From assembly GCA_019420275.1 (NCBI GenBank), contig JAHZHN010000008.1, positions 39,334 to 103,333 of the forward strand: a DNA stretch of 64,000 nt, read 5' to 3'. Positions within the stretch are counted from its first letter, which is position 1. Each line of letters starts with the position of its first letter. The notes beneath the pieces were generated by a model. It worked only from the letters and a program-made list of their open reading frames with translations, was not told where the DNA came from and ran no database searches. Origin of the DNA: Clostridiales bacterium. Lineage in GTDB: Bacteria > Bacillota > Clostridia > Lachnospirales > Lachnospiraceae. Below are positions 45,876-53,820 of this stretch, one piece after another. Position numbers and translations under genes: made by a program.

Positions 45876-46418
45876 TTAAGCATTCGGTCCCTTTATGGAA
45901 ATTGATCTTCCAATCGTTCGCATAACCAACATCCCCAGAATTGCTATATTTATTATGATTGCCGGCAACTCTTTCATATTCCACGCATATTGAGATAGAA
46001 TATATGCCCAGTAGAAAATCAGTAAAATCGCTAGAATCCAGCATCCAGTTTTTCTTTTCCAACATTGATATAAAATATTTCCTATGCAGAAAAATACAAG
46101 CAGCGTTACTATCATATCTGTAACTGCATAAATGATATAGTCTGCCGGCTGCTCTCCTAATCGAAAGAACAATCCAAGGTTCCGTATCCACGAACTTCCA
46201 ATTGAAAATCCCAGTCCCGCTGTGATACTGCATATTTTTATATCCTGTTTCCCTGCCGCAGCAGCAATCATCATCATAAAAAATATAATTAGCGTTCCAT
46301 CATTCAAAATACAAAACGCCGTATATAGAAGTTCCATCCTAAAAGCTGTGACATATCCCAGAAAAATCGCGCATAAGAAAATGATGACTGCCTTTATGTA
46401 ATTCTTTTTTCCTTTCAT
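45876..46418 (-). CDS. Polytopic membrane protein, function unknown
   Basis: A 180-residue protein with five to six hydrophobic segments (starting YIKAVIIFLCAIFLGYVTAF) and short loops, ending in a basic tail (RTIGRSISIKGPNA). GAGGAG precedes the ATG by 7 bases. An overlapping frame (45862-46233) on the same strand is a shadow. I recognise no family. Confidence 0.55.
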   Translation of the reverse strand: MKGKKNYIKAVIIFLCAIFLGYVTAFRMELLYTAFCILNDGTLIIFFMMMIAAAAGKQDIKICSITAGLGFSIGSSWIRNLGLFFRLGEQPADYIIYAVTDMIVTLLVFFCIGNILYQCWKRKTGCWILAILLIFYWAYILSQYAWNMKELPAIIINIAILGMLVMRTIGRSISIKGPNA

Positions 46419-46489
46419 ATCAGATCTCCTCTTTCTCTCTGCGTTTCTGCTTCTTTGATGTCTCTTTTAGCATTTAAAGTAAGGTAAAA

Positions 46490-47098
46490 TTAATGATTGG
46501 TACTTCTTTCTTTTAAATATTCTGCTTCTTCTTTCATTCCTTTTTTCTGACAGTATTCGACAAGAGACAGATTTGTTCCTCCATTCTCTTCGAACCCATT
46601 ATACTCTGCATCAAAATTTCTGATTGTAATATCAGGCGAAGCTCCTTTTTCCATATAGAACTCTAAAATCTTATGATTGTCCTCACTGCTTCTGGTCTCG
46701 TATTCATCATACACAGTATAAAACAGAACATTGGCTCCATGTGGATCTTCCTGCTTTGCATCTGCACCATATTTCAATAATAATTTTGACATTTTTATGA
46801 CATCCTCATATTCCGGCAGCGTTGCCGCCAGCATTAATGGCGTCTTTTGAGATTCTTTCAGCAGCTGATTGACATCTGTTTTCTTATCTAAGTATTTCTG
46901 AACTTTGTTATAGTCACATTTCATGACCGCATACTCGAATGTATCCTCTTTTCCTCCATAACTCACCATTTCCAAACTCGCCTTATCGTTATCAAGATAA
47001 TCATCCGTATCCTTCAGCAAAACATGGAAGCATATGAATATCAAAATGCCATATAATAGAACAAACAATCCTATTACCGTTATTAATAATTTTTTCAC
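46490..47098 (-). CDS. Membrane-anchored ankyrin-repeat protein (short)
   Basis: A 202-residue protein: an N-terminal membrane helix (about 4-25), then three to four ankyrin-type repeats (AVMKCDYNKVQKYLDKKTDVN, TPLMLAATLPEYEDVIKMSK, LLLKYGADAKQEDPHGANVL). The helix would hold the repeats outside the membrane. The start is GTG with GGAGGAG 5 bases before it. It lies 21 bases downstream of the beta-propeller-like gene of the same module. Confidence 0.7.
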   Translation of the reverse strand: MKKLLITVIGLFVLLYGILIFICFHVLLKDTDDYLDNDKASLEMVSYGGKEDTFEYAVMKCDYNKVQKYLDKKTDVNQLLKESQKTPLMLAATLPEYEDVIKMSKLLLKYGADAKQEDPHGANVLFYTVYDEYETRSSEDNHKILEFYMEKGASPDITIRNFDAEYNGFEENGGTNLSLVEYCQKKGMKEEAEYLKERSTNH

Positions 47099-47119
47099 TT
47101 TCTTCTCCTCCCATACTCT

Positions 47120-48163
47120 TCACCTTCTTGGTTTCATTTTCTCTCTCCTTATCTGTCTTCCTTGATAATCATACACGAACAAATACCGTTCTTCTTTATC
47201 TGATGCCAATGCTGTAATATCTACAGCCAGATAATCTTTGCAGTAATATACATCTGCATCGTATTCTCCCGAAAACAAATTCCTTGTCTTAGCTTCCTGC
47301 CTGAAAGAGAGGTAACATTTCCTAACCTTAGTTTTTAAATCAATCCAATAGAAATTCATCTCAATATCATTACAGTACAATCTCTCTGTTTTTTTGTCGT
47401 ATTTTGCTGTATAAGAAAATTCTCTTCCTTGTGCTATGTACTCTTTTTCTTCCTTCTCTTTGTCATAACAAATGACTTTGTCTGTTTCAATGATCAGATA
47501 ATGCTCCGAATCTTTATATCCGATCCAGACTGGATCTTCGATCCCCGGACATCTCGTGATATTGCTTCCATCTTTCATCATCTCTATTGCTTCTTTTGAA
47601 TGATTGTCCCATGTATATAGTCTGTCATGATCCAGACGAAGGATTTCTTCCAGACTGCCTTCCAACAGGATCTCCGGCTCTGCATTTTTTAATTCTTTTT
47701 GATACAAGACCCCACCGTCATCCAAAGTCATCAGGCGGATCATGTAGTATATTCTTCCAGCATCAACTGTATAGCTTTCCGCCCGTTTCACAATTCTCTT
47801 TCGTTTTACGGCATCTCCTATTTCTTTTTCATAAATCCGATTTTGCCCATCCACCCCTTCCTCACAGTAATAGATTCTATCTCCTGCCAGCGTCAATGTT
47901 GTTCCAAAATCATCATATACACCGATTCTTTTATTGATCAGATATTTTTTCTGTTTTTCCAGATCATACAAATAGAGTCTTTCACCCAAAACGAAAGGAA
48001 AGTCCCATATTCCATTCGGAACACAGATCAGAATCTGATTGCCATTCACATATTCGTTTCTATTAAATTCCTGCACCATCCTTCCAGCCGGATTTCTTCC
48101 TCTCCTAAGCTGAATAATGGTAAGAAGTACCTGTATCCCCGTTATAAAACTCAACACAAGCAC
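47120..48163 (-). CDS. Membrane-anchored beta-propeller-like protein (DUF5050-like), copy 1
   Basis: A 347-residue protein with an N-terminal hydrophobic segment and then repeated strands with RIYY, RLYTW and YYCKDY patterns of the DUF5050/beta-propeller kind. It is a clear paralogue of the 49.9-51.0 kb protein along its whole length (shared ILxCxPxxxxDFPFxxGExLY, LRLDHxxxYTWD, TAKYDxKTxxLYCN and YYCKDY). The frame is open back to the ankyrin gene but lacks an ATG at the place where the paralogue starts; GTG at 48163 is assumed, so the true start is uncertain. Confidence 0.6.
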   Translation of the reverse strand: MLVLSFITGIQVLLTIIQLRRGRNPAGRMVQEFNRNEYVNGNQILICVPNGIWDFPFVLGERLYLYDLEKQKKYLINKRIGVYDDFGTTLTLAGDRIYYCEEGVDGQNRIYEKEIGDAVKRKRIVKRAESYTVDAGRIYYMIRLMTLDDGGVLYQKELKNAEPEILLEGSLEEILRLDHDRLYTWDNHSKEAIEMMKDGSNITRCPGIEDPVWIGYKDSEHYLIIETDKVICYDKEKEEKEYIAQGREFSYTAKYDKKTERLYCNDIEMNFYWIDLKTKVRKCYLSFRQEAKTRNLFSGEYDADVYYCKDYLAVDITALASDKEERYLFVYDYQGRQIRREKMKPRR

Positions 48164-48229
48164 AACAACTCTGATTCCATCTGCCAGTCTTTCGTTTATG
48201 ATAATCTGATTCTTCCCATTCCATACCGC

Positions 48230-49579
48230 TCAGTCTTCTCTCGCAATCATTTTGCCATCGGCTCCGTCTGAATCCTTTTTGGACGGATCTCCTCCGTTTT
48301 CTTCCAGATAGTCCAGAATCTCTGTGCTTTCCCCTGCATATGCGGCATGCATGGCTGTTCTTTTACTGTCAGATACATCGTCTTTCACATATCCGTTGAT
48401 ATCAGCTCCTTTTTCCACAAGATATTGAACCATAGGAAAATCACCTGTTTTAACAGCCGACCAAAGCAGCACTTCTTTTCGAATACGCCCTCGTGTCATC
48501 TTACCTTCCAGTGCTTTTCGAACTACACTGCTTTTTCCATCACAGATTAAATCATTCAGTTCCTGCTCCCGGGGCCGGTATCCTGATTCCATCAGAGACT
48601 GCAGTGCTTTTTCATCACCGTATGCCGCGGCAAATTCCCAGACCGTATCCTCTCCATTTGATTGAGCACTTTCGTTATCTGTATACCCTTTCATCAAAAG
48701 TTTCACTGTATCCGGATGATTCCCCAGAATCGCAAATACCAGTGCATCTGCCTGACCATTCTTTATCCTGGCATCTCCCCGCAGTCCCTCATTCAGAAAA
48801 TATTCTACGACTTCCGCCTGATTACAGAATGCCGCAATATGGATCAGCCCCAGGTGGTCAGAATCTTTCCATGAAAAATCATATCCCTGTCTTTTCATCA
48901 GTTCCAGTGTATCCACATCACAATATGCGGCAGCAAAAGCCAGTATCTGCTCTCTCTCCCCATTCTTTACTTTTCCAGATAACAGCTGCTTTCGAAGTTC
49001 TGTATCATCTCCCATTATCGCCGCATACAGTGCAGGTGATACCACATCCGCCGCCTCAGTATCCGATGCTTCCTTTAGAATCCGCGGAATAAAATAGTAT
49101 TGTGTTCCACAGTTTCCTTCTTTCTTTTTTAAAAGTTCGGAAATCAAATCAGCGTCCGGCCAAGCTCCGGCTTCCACCAGCTTTTCCGCTAAATACAACC
49201 TGTCATTCTCAGCCGCCCAGTTTAAAATCGTTTCCTGATTCGTTCTGGAATGATTAATATCTGCTCCGGCTTCCATCAAGATAGAGCATATCTCCGCTTG
49301 GATCTGTTCACTCTCGATTTCCTGGACTGCAAGTTCTAACGGCTTCCTCTGTTCGAAAAGCCCGGTTCTTTCATTTACGATTGAGCTGTCCCTCTTCACA
49401 GCTTCTGTGACCCCCTGAATGTTTGAATTGCAGATTGCCGCATACAGCTGTTTCTTTGCAATGGAAGTTTTTGTATTCAGTCTGGGGACAACAAGAAATG
49501 CTGCACATGTCATGATAAGCATAAATGAATACCATGATACTATTATGATATTTCTGCGTTTTTCTCCTCTTCTTCTCAT
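48230..49579 (-). CDS. Membrane-anchored ankyrin-repeat protein, copy 1
   Basis: A 449-residue protein with a basic N-terminus, one membrane helix (about 11-32), then a long ankyrin array. It is a full-length paralogue of the lipoprotein at 53.8-55.5 kb (shared KKQLYxAICxxNIQGVxEAV, KPLELAVxEIES, MQYYFIPRI-like, QILAFAAA and YDFSWKDSD stretches), but is about 110 residues shorter through loss of internal repeats. The first gene of a two-gene module with the beta-propeller protein downstream. Likely role: extracytoplasmic protein binding. Confidence 0.75.
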   Translation of the reverse strand: MRRRGEKRRNIIIVSWYSFMLIMTCAAFLVVPRLNTKTSIAKKQLYAAICNSNIQGVTEAVKRDSSIVNERTGLFEQRKPLELAVQEIESEQIQAEICSILMEAGADINHSRTNQETILNWAAENDRLYLAEKLVEAGAWPDADLISELLKKKEGNCGTQYYFIPRILKEASDTEAADVVSPALYAAIMGDDTELRKQLLSGKVKNGEREQILAFAAAYCDVDTLELMKRQGYDFSWKDSDHLGLIHIAAFCNQAEVVEYFLNEGLRGDARIKNGQADALVFAILGNHPDTVKLLMKGYTDNESAQSNGEDTVWEFAAAYGDEKALQSLMESGYRPREQELNDLICDGKSSVVRKALEGKMTRGRIRKEVLLWSAVKTGDFPMVQYLVEKGADINGYVKDDVSDSKRTAMHAAYAGESTEILDYLEENGGDPSKKDSDGADGKMIARED

Positions 49580-49674
49580 ATTCCACTTAAACTTTCTCTA
49601 AAGTCATCATCTATTTCCATTCTTTTTGAAAATGACCTAATCCTTTTTTTGCAGTAATTTATGAAATAGTTCCT
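49580..49674. other. Gap beside the decayed 49.7-49.9 kb frame
   Basis: This short AT-rich stretch plus 49894-49932 flank the remnant described at 49675-49893. I see no promoter or terminator that stands out. Confidence 0.3.
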
Positions 49675-49893
49675 TTAACCCACAGCACATTTCTTCATGA
49701 GCAATGGTTTTACAGCATAAAACTTCTTATAAAATTTATCCACATCTTTTATGTATATACATTCCAACTCTATCCACACCTGTGCTAATAATACAAGAAA
49801 TTCATCGAAATCTTTGCTGATTTTATTATTCCTTTCTCTGCCATCATCCTAATTTCTCCCATTCAATATCTTTTTTCCTAATTTTTTCATCAT
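49675..49893 (-). pseudogene. Decayed small gene, possibly SUKH/SMI1-like tail
   Basis: ATG ATG at 49888-49893 opens a frame that meets TAG at 49849 after 14 codons and then stays open for 57 codons to TAA at 49675. The body (KISKDFDEFLVLLAQVWIE, then DVDKFYKKFYAVKPLL) has the S/K-DFDEFL helix seen at the end of SMI1/KNR4-type immunity proteins. The family match is weak, but the frame clearly looks coding. Confidence 0.4.
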
Positions 49894-49932
49894 CTTCTTT
49901 TCTCTCGTTTTATCCCCTTATACTGTTTATAA

Positions 49933-51021
49933 TCAAAACAACCTGCCTTTTAAGTTTTCTTTTGCGATTTGTTTTCCTTTATAATCATAAATTAATAAGT
50001 TTCTTTTACAGATTTCTATTCCTGCTTTTGTGTCATATTTTATGATATCAACCGCAATATAATCTTTACAATAATATACATCTGCATAATATTCATCTGG
50101 TATATTTAAACTTCTATCTTTTTTCAGGGAAAGAAAACATTCCTTTTTTCCAGTCTCCATATTAATACGAAAAAATTCCATTTGGTAATTATTGCAATAT
50201 AAATCTTTTGTTTTTTCATCATACTTTGCGGTATATTCGAAGTATTTTCCTTCCTTTTTAATTCCTCCTATGACAGTTTTCTTTTTTCTCTTCTGTTTGT
50301 CATAACAAACAATTTTATCTGGTTCAATTATAATAATTTCATTTTTATCTTTGTATCCAATCCATAATGGGCCATCAATTCCCCCACACCTGGCAATTTC
50401 TTTTCCATCTTTTGAAATTTCCAATACTTCTTTTCGGCCGCTGTCCCACGTATAGATTTTACTGTGGTCGAGTCTCAAAACATTGGATAATTCTCCCTCA
50501 AATAGTCTCTCTTTTTGTCCGCTTTTTAAATTTTTTTTGTATAAGTCATTTCTTCCCTCTTCTATTTCCTCATCTTTCATATAGTAAATATTTTCTGAAT
50601 CGAAAGAATATATTCCTGCATAATCTAAGACTTGTTTTCTTCTTATCAAACTTCCTATTTTCTTCTGATATATCTCAACTCCTTCTCCAAAAAATTCCTC
50701 ATTATAATAAATTTGTTTGTCTCCTAATCCCAAACTATTCCCATATCCAGATAATGGTTTGATCGTTTTATCTACCAAATATTTATTTTGTTTTTCCAAA
50801 TCATAAAAATACAGTTTTTCTCCAAAGATAAAAGGAAAATCCAACATTTCTGCTGGAGAGCATAATAAAATTTCATTATTATTGCTATATTCATTCATGT
50901 TATATTCATTGAAAGTATTTGCCGCATTTTCTCTGAACCATTTTACCTGAATGGTCATTCTAAATATCTGAATTCCTATGAGGGCCAATAATACAAGAAA
51001 AATAATTTTGATTTTTTTCAT
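49933..51021 (-). CDS. Membrane-anchored beta-propeller-like protein (DUF5050-like), copy 2
   Basis: A 362-residue paralogue of copy 1. It has an N-terminal membrane anchor (MKKIKIIFLVLLALIGIQIF) and the same strand repeats, ending LLIYDYKGKQIAKENLKGRLF. I place the start at 51021, with GGAG 7 bases before the ATG. The open frame continues upstream for 54 codons because the Rhs-like remnant happens to be in frame. Unlike copy 1 there is no ankyrin gene directly upstream; other genes intervene. Confidence 0.75.
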   Translation of the reverse strand: MKKIKIIFLVLLALIGIQIFRMTIQVKWFRENAANTFNEYNMNEYSNNNEILLCSPAEMLDFPFIFGEKLYFYDLEKQNKYLVDKTIKPLSGYGNSLGLGDKQIYYNEEFFGEGVEIYQKKIGSLIRRKQVLDYAGIYSFDSENIYYMKDEEIEEGRNDLYKKNLKSGQKERLFEGELSNVLRLDHSKIYTWDSGRKEVLEISKDGKEIARCGGIDGPLWIGYKDKNEIIIIEPDKIVCYDKQKRKKKTVIGGIKKEGKYFEYTAKYDEKTKDLYCNNYQMEFFRINMETGKKECFLSLKKDRSLNIPDEYYADVYYCKDYIAVDIIKYDTKAGIEICKRNLLIYDYKGKQIAKENLKGRLF

Positions 51022-51208
51022 AACAATCTCCGTTCTTAAAAAGGTCGTGGAAAGGCTGAATATATAACTAAAACGCCTCCGATTTTTCCCATTTTCAATC
51101 AATACCGCCATATGACCAATCCATTTTGCAGAAAAATTAGATTTTAGCACAATCGCATCGTGTCCACTTGGATCTATATTGTTTCACCATTGATCCAGCA
51201 TACACATA
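51022..51208 (-). pseudogene. Remnant of an Rhs-type toxin C-terminus
   Basis: In one frame YVYAGSMV (51185-51208), then with a one-base shift NNIDPSGHDAIVL and SAKWIGHMAVLIEN continue to the start of the next gene. YVYxGNNPxxxxDPSGH is the classic end of Rhs/YD-repeat cores in Firmicutes, and GHxAVLI is common at the start of their toxin tips. The rest of the Rhs protein is absent, and there is a stop (TGA) at 51184-51186 in the second frame. Confidence 0.6.
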
Positions 51209-51259
51209 GCAACTGCCCACCTGCAATTACAATGGCAAATGACACTACTAAAAGTATCA

Positions 51260-51778
51260 TCATATCCCTTTTTCTTCCGCACCTTTGCATTGTTTATAAC
51301 AATAAACCGCAAAAAGAAGAAAGAGAAAAAACTTTTCGCAGTAGTATCCTCCAGCTTTCTGCTTTACAAATCCTTTGGGACGAATATAAATCTTTTTGTT
51401 TTCTCTTTTTATACTTGCATTACAGTAATGGCACCAATGATAATCAAATGATACATCCTCATATTCTTCACACCAATGATTGATAAAATTTGGAATATAC
51501 GCAGCTGCCTGTCTGTCTTCTTCGTCCTCCCACTGAGCTGTCTGAAAATGAATCATTAGTTCTATTTCATCTGGAAAAGATTTTGCAAAGTCTGAAATGG
51601 AAAGATATAATGGATCACTTTCATCCATTCGATAAAAATCCTCTGATAATTTTTTTTCACCAGTCCTATACTGCTTTATTTTTCGTCTCCAATCATATAA
51701 TTCCCTGGCCACTTCATTTCTTATTTTTTTATTTGACTCTCTGTTGAATCCAAGGGTAAATTCCTGTGTGACTTTCAT
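51260..51778 (-). CDS. Uncharacterised protein with partial zinc-ribbon
   Basis: A 172-residue soluble protein, rich in charged residues. The middle has HWCHYC and, 25 residues on, GGYYCEK, as in a zinc ribbon with the last Cys missing. The C-terminal stretch after it (FFLFLLFAVYCYKQC) is read through a T-rich run and may be frameshifted. The N-terminal half (helical, KKIRNEVARELYDWRRK) resembles small immunity-type proteins, but I cannot assign a family. It lies next to the Rhs remnant. Confidence 0.5.
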   Translation of the reverse strand: MKVTQEFTLGFNRESNKKIRNEVARELYDWRRKIKQYRTGEKKLSEDFYRMDESDPLYLSISDFAKSFPDEIELMIHFQTAQWEDEEDRQAAAYIPNFINHWCEEYEDVSFDYHWCHYCNASIKRENKKIYIRPKGFVKQKAGGYYCEKFFLFLLFAVYCYKQCKGAEEKGI

Positions 51779-51796
51779 AGTTTCTCTTTCCTTCCC

Positions 51797-51871
51797 TTAA
51801 AACAATCTGACTTTTAATTTCTCTTTTGAAATCTGTTTCCTATCGTAATCATAGATTAATAAATTTCTTTC
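51797..51871 (-). pseudogene. C-terminal fragment of a third beta-propeller-like gene
   Basis: Reads ERNLLIYDYDRKQISKEK, then LKVRLF and TAA. This matches the last residues of copy 2 (KRNLLIYDYKGKQIAKENLK, then GRLF) at most positions. The fragment starts at the stop codon of the gene at 51870, marking a recombination junction. Confidence 0.75.
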
Positions 51872-52823
51872 ATTTTAAAAATGTTTCTATCCACTGTATC
51901 GTTTCCTGGATTTCTCTTTTCAGAAAAATCTTTCGATAGATAAAATAACCAGACAGAAAGATGCCGTCATATATTATGCCCCATATCCAATTGCTGGAAA
52001 ATTCAGCTACGACTCCTATTCCAAAGAGAAATATTATGATTGGAAATTTCATTTTATATCCTTTGATTCCTAAGTTTAACAAACCCATTTTTTCTTCATA
52101 AACTCCTCTGAAGCATATCATTGATTTTGTGATAAAATGGGAATCTATACGATAAAATTCTATTACATCTCGTTTTTCTCCCTCTATATTTTTTCTCCAG
52201 TATGTTGGTTTCTCAAAAAAATTAATACGCCAAACTGACATCCTTTCTTTTAATTCTTCTGCTTTTATCGAAGGACACGTTGTGTTAAATTCTCTTTGCC
52301 AGTTCTTATTGCTGACCTTTCTTCTCACTTCCACAGGATATTCTAAAATTTTCACAATGCTCTTTGTATTAAGACTTTTTAAATATTGGATTGCTTTTAT
52401 CGCTGCTCTAATTTTATAGCCTTCCACTCCAATACAAAATAACACTCCGGCTCCCAGTATTCCATAGAGCGACTCATGATTTCCCTTGTTAACCATTAGA
52501 ATGATGAAAATAAATGGAATTAGAAAAAACATCACCTGCCAAGATATTTTCATCTTATTCCTCACACGCATAATTTTTAAAATGGTATCTCCATGTTTTT
52601 CCTCTATCTTTCCATCGATGATTGTTATCAACATATCTGTATACATGTTGTCGATCCGATATAATCTAATTCTTTCATCATTCTCCCGACCTTCCTCTCG
52701 GAAATAATGAATGCCTTTTGGCAATAACCCCTCTAAAAAATCTTTTTCAATTTTAAAATAAATCGGCTCAACTTGCCTCAAAAATTCACTCTTATCGTTT
52801 TTTATTTTTATATTGACTAACAT
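51870..52823 (-). CDS. Uncharacterised membrane protein
   Basis: A 317-residue protein with two hydrophobic hairpins (about residues 90-130 and 255-295) separated by soluble segments that repeat a pattern: an R-I-D segment followed by IKxYKM/ILKIMR. The N-terminal and C-terminal halves look like an internal duplication (FLRxxxPIYFKIEK...YRIDNMYTDMLI and FFEKPTYW...YRIDSHFITKSMI). No known family. GAGG lies before the ATG, which overlaps the stop of a 27-codon frame with AAGGAG (52817-52900, MKIHIEFTFTYAEVLPVFES). Confidence 0.5.
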   Translation of the reverse strand: MLVNIKIKNDKSEFLRQVEPIYFKIEKDFLEGLLPKGIHYFREEGRENDERIRLYRIDNMYTDMLITIIDGKIEEKHGDTILKIMRVRNKMKISWQVMFFLIPFIFIILMVNKGNHESLYGILGAGVLFCIGVEGYKIRAAIKAIQYLKSLNTKSIVKILEYPVEVRRKVSNKNWQREFNTTCPSIKAEELKERMSVWRINFFEKPTYWRKNIEGEKRDVIEFYRIDSHFITKSMICFRGVYEEKMGLLNLGIKGYKMKFPIIIFLFGIGVVAEFSSNWIWGIIYDGIFLSGYFIYRKIFLKREIQETIQWIETFLK

Positions 52824-52922
52824 TTTACCTCATCATTTTTACTTTCAAAAACAGGAAGAACCTCTGCATATGTAAAAGTAAATTCAATATGGATTTTCAT
52901 TATCGATTTCTCCTTTTTATTA

Positions 52923-53009
52923 CTATCTCTCCTGAGTAGATCCTGTCTGCGCTTTCATCTTGCTAAGCCATCTATTGACATAGTGTAACTGTGTAATCCC
53001 GTTTTCTCT
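52923..53009 (-). other. In-frame continuation after the stop of the 104-residue gene
   Basis: Directly after its TAA the same frame stays open for 28 codons (ENGITQLHYVNRWLSKMKAQ, then TGSTQER) to TAG. The sequence looks like a genuine C-terminus, so it may be a fusion remnant or the gene's original end before a nonsense change. Confidence 0.4.
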
Positions 53010-53324
53010 TTAGGAAATAAGATGACCGTTGCCTATACTGATATTTCCTCTTACTAATATTTTGAACGCATTACAAAACTGCAGCTTTATATTGTAATAG
53101 AAATCTCTCCCACTGCTTGTCTCTCTTTTTTTCTTTCTTACTGTTATAGATTCTAATTGTAATTCCTCTCTTTTTTTCCCTTTTATGAGAGATTCCTCAA
53201 TATCAAAAATAAATATTTTATCTTTTCCATCTTCAAATTCTATCGTTATCATTCCATATAATGGATTATAATGAAATGCTGAGACTTTCCTCCTGCCTCG
53301 AAATAACACTCTCTCCTTTTTCAA
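53010..53324 (-). CDS. Uncharacterised 104-residue protein, TTG start
   Basis: A basic, beta-rich protein of unknown family (SAFHYNPLYGMITIEFEDGK, IFIFDIEESLIKGKKREE). It begins with TTG overlapping the stop of the gene upstream (TTGA), with AAGGAG 8 bases before, implying translational coupling. An in-frame coding-like tail follows its TAA, so the present stop may be recent. Confidence 0.45.
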   Translation of the reverse strand: MKKERVLFRGRRKVSAFHYNPLYGMITIEFEDGKDKIFIFDIEESLIKGKKREELQLESITVRKKKRETSSGRDFYYNIKLQFCNAFKILVRGNISIGNGHLIS

Positions 53325-53737
53325 AGCAAAATCTCCTTTCCGTCTACATATAATTTATCCGATTTGCATAGAAAATTGATTTCATCTGCATCAAAATATA
53401 TATTAAAATTCCTGCTGTACTCCATCCAAGAGTCTTCCTTGAACATGCGGCTTTTTTTATAATTGATTTTTCTGGTCCCAAAATCTTCTACTATGCATTT
53501 ATATTGACTCGGATCTATAGATAGCTCAAACCAATCATCATGAAAAGAACTCTTTATTCCCGCACTGTTTGTTGTTTTATCACCGTAATTTCCCATAATG
53601 ATGTATTCGATATCTTTGATTCGTATTTCATGTTTTTCATTCGTTTCTGCATTTACTATACAACAGCTGATTGCTTCTTTTTCCATGTTATATTTTATAT
53701 AATTCAAATAGTATATATATTTTCCAAAATTCATCAT
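53321..53737 (-). CDS. Uncharacterised 138-residue protein
   Basis: A soluble protein of unknown family: NFGKYIYYLNYIKYNMEKEA, an ISCCIVNAETNEKHEIRIKD strand region and FNIYFDADEINFLCKSDKLY. I chose the ATG at 53737, with GAGGG 7 bases before it. It is coupled to the 104-residue gene and lies directly downstream of an ankyrin lipoprotein gene. Confidence 0.5.
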   Translation of the reverse strand: MMNFGKYIYYLNYIKYNMEKEAISCCIVNAETNEKHEIRIKDIEYIIMGNYGDKTTNSAGIKSSFHDDWFELSIDPSQYKCIVEDFGTRKINYKKSRMFKEDSWMEYSRNFNIYFDADEINFLCKSDKLYVDGKEILL

Positions 53738-53820
53738 GCTTGTTCCCTCTTTTGGAATATTATTATCAATCATTGTTTTAAATCTAATGGAGCTGCAGAT
53801 CTCCAGTTTTCATATTATTT

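Noticed and set aside
45862..46233. 123-codon frame overlapping the 180-residue membrane protein
   Set aside because: Same strand, different frame; lacks a ribosome site, while the longer frame has one and a regular membrane pattern.
51174..51290. 38-codon minus-strand frame with a hydrophobic middle (MQRCGRKRDMMILLVVSFAI...)
   Set aside because: No ribosome site, and it overlaps both the end of the 172-residue gene and the Rhs-like remnant in another frame. It could still be a frameshifted tail of the 172-residue gene.
52817..52900. 27-codon frame with a strong AAGGAG before the 317-residue gene
   Set aside because: May be a leader peptide, but there is no homology or repeated occurrence to support a separate gene.
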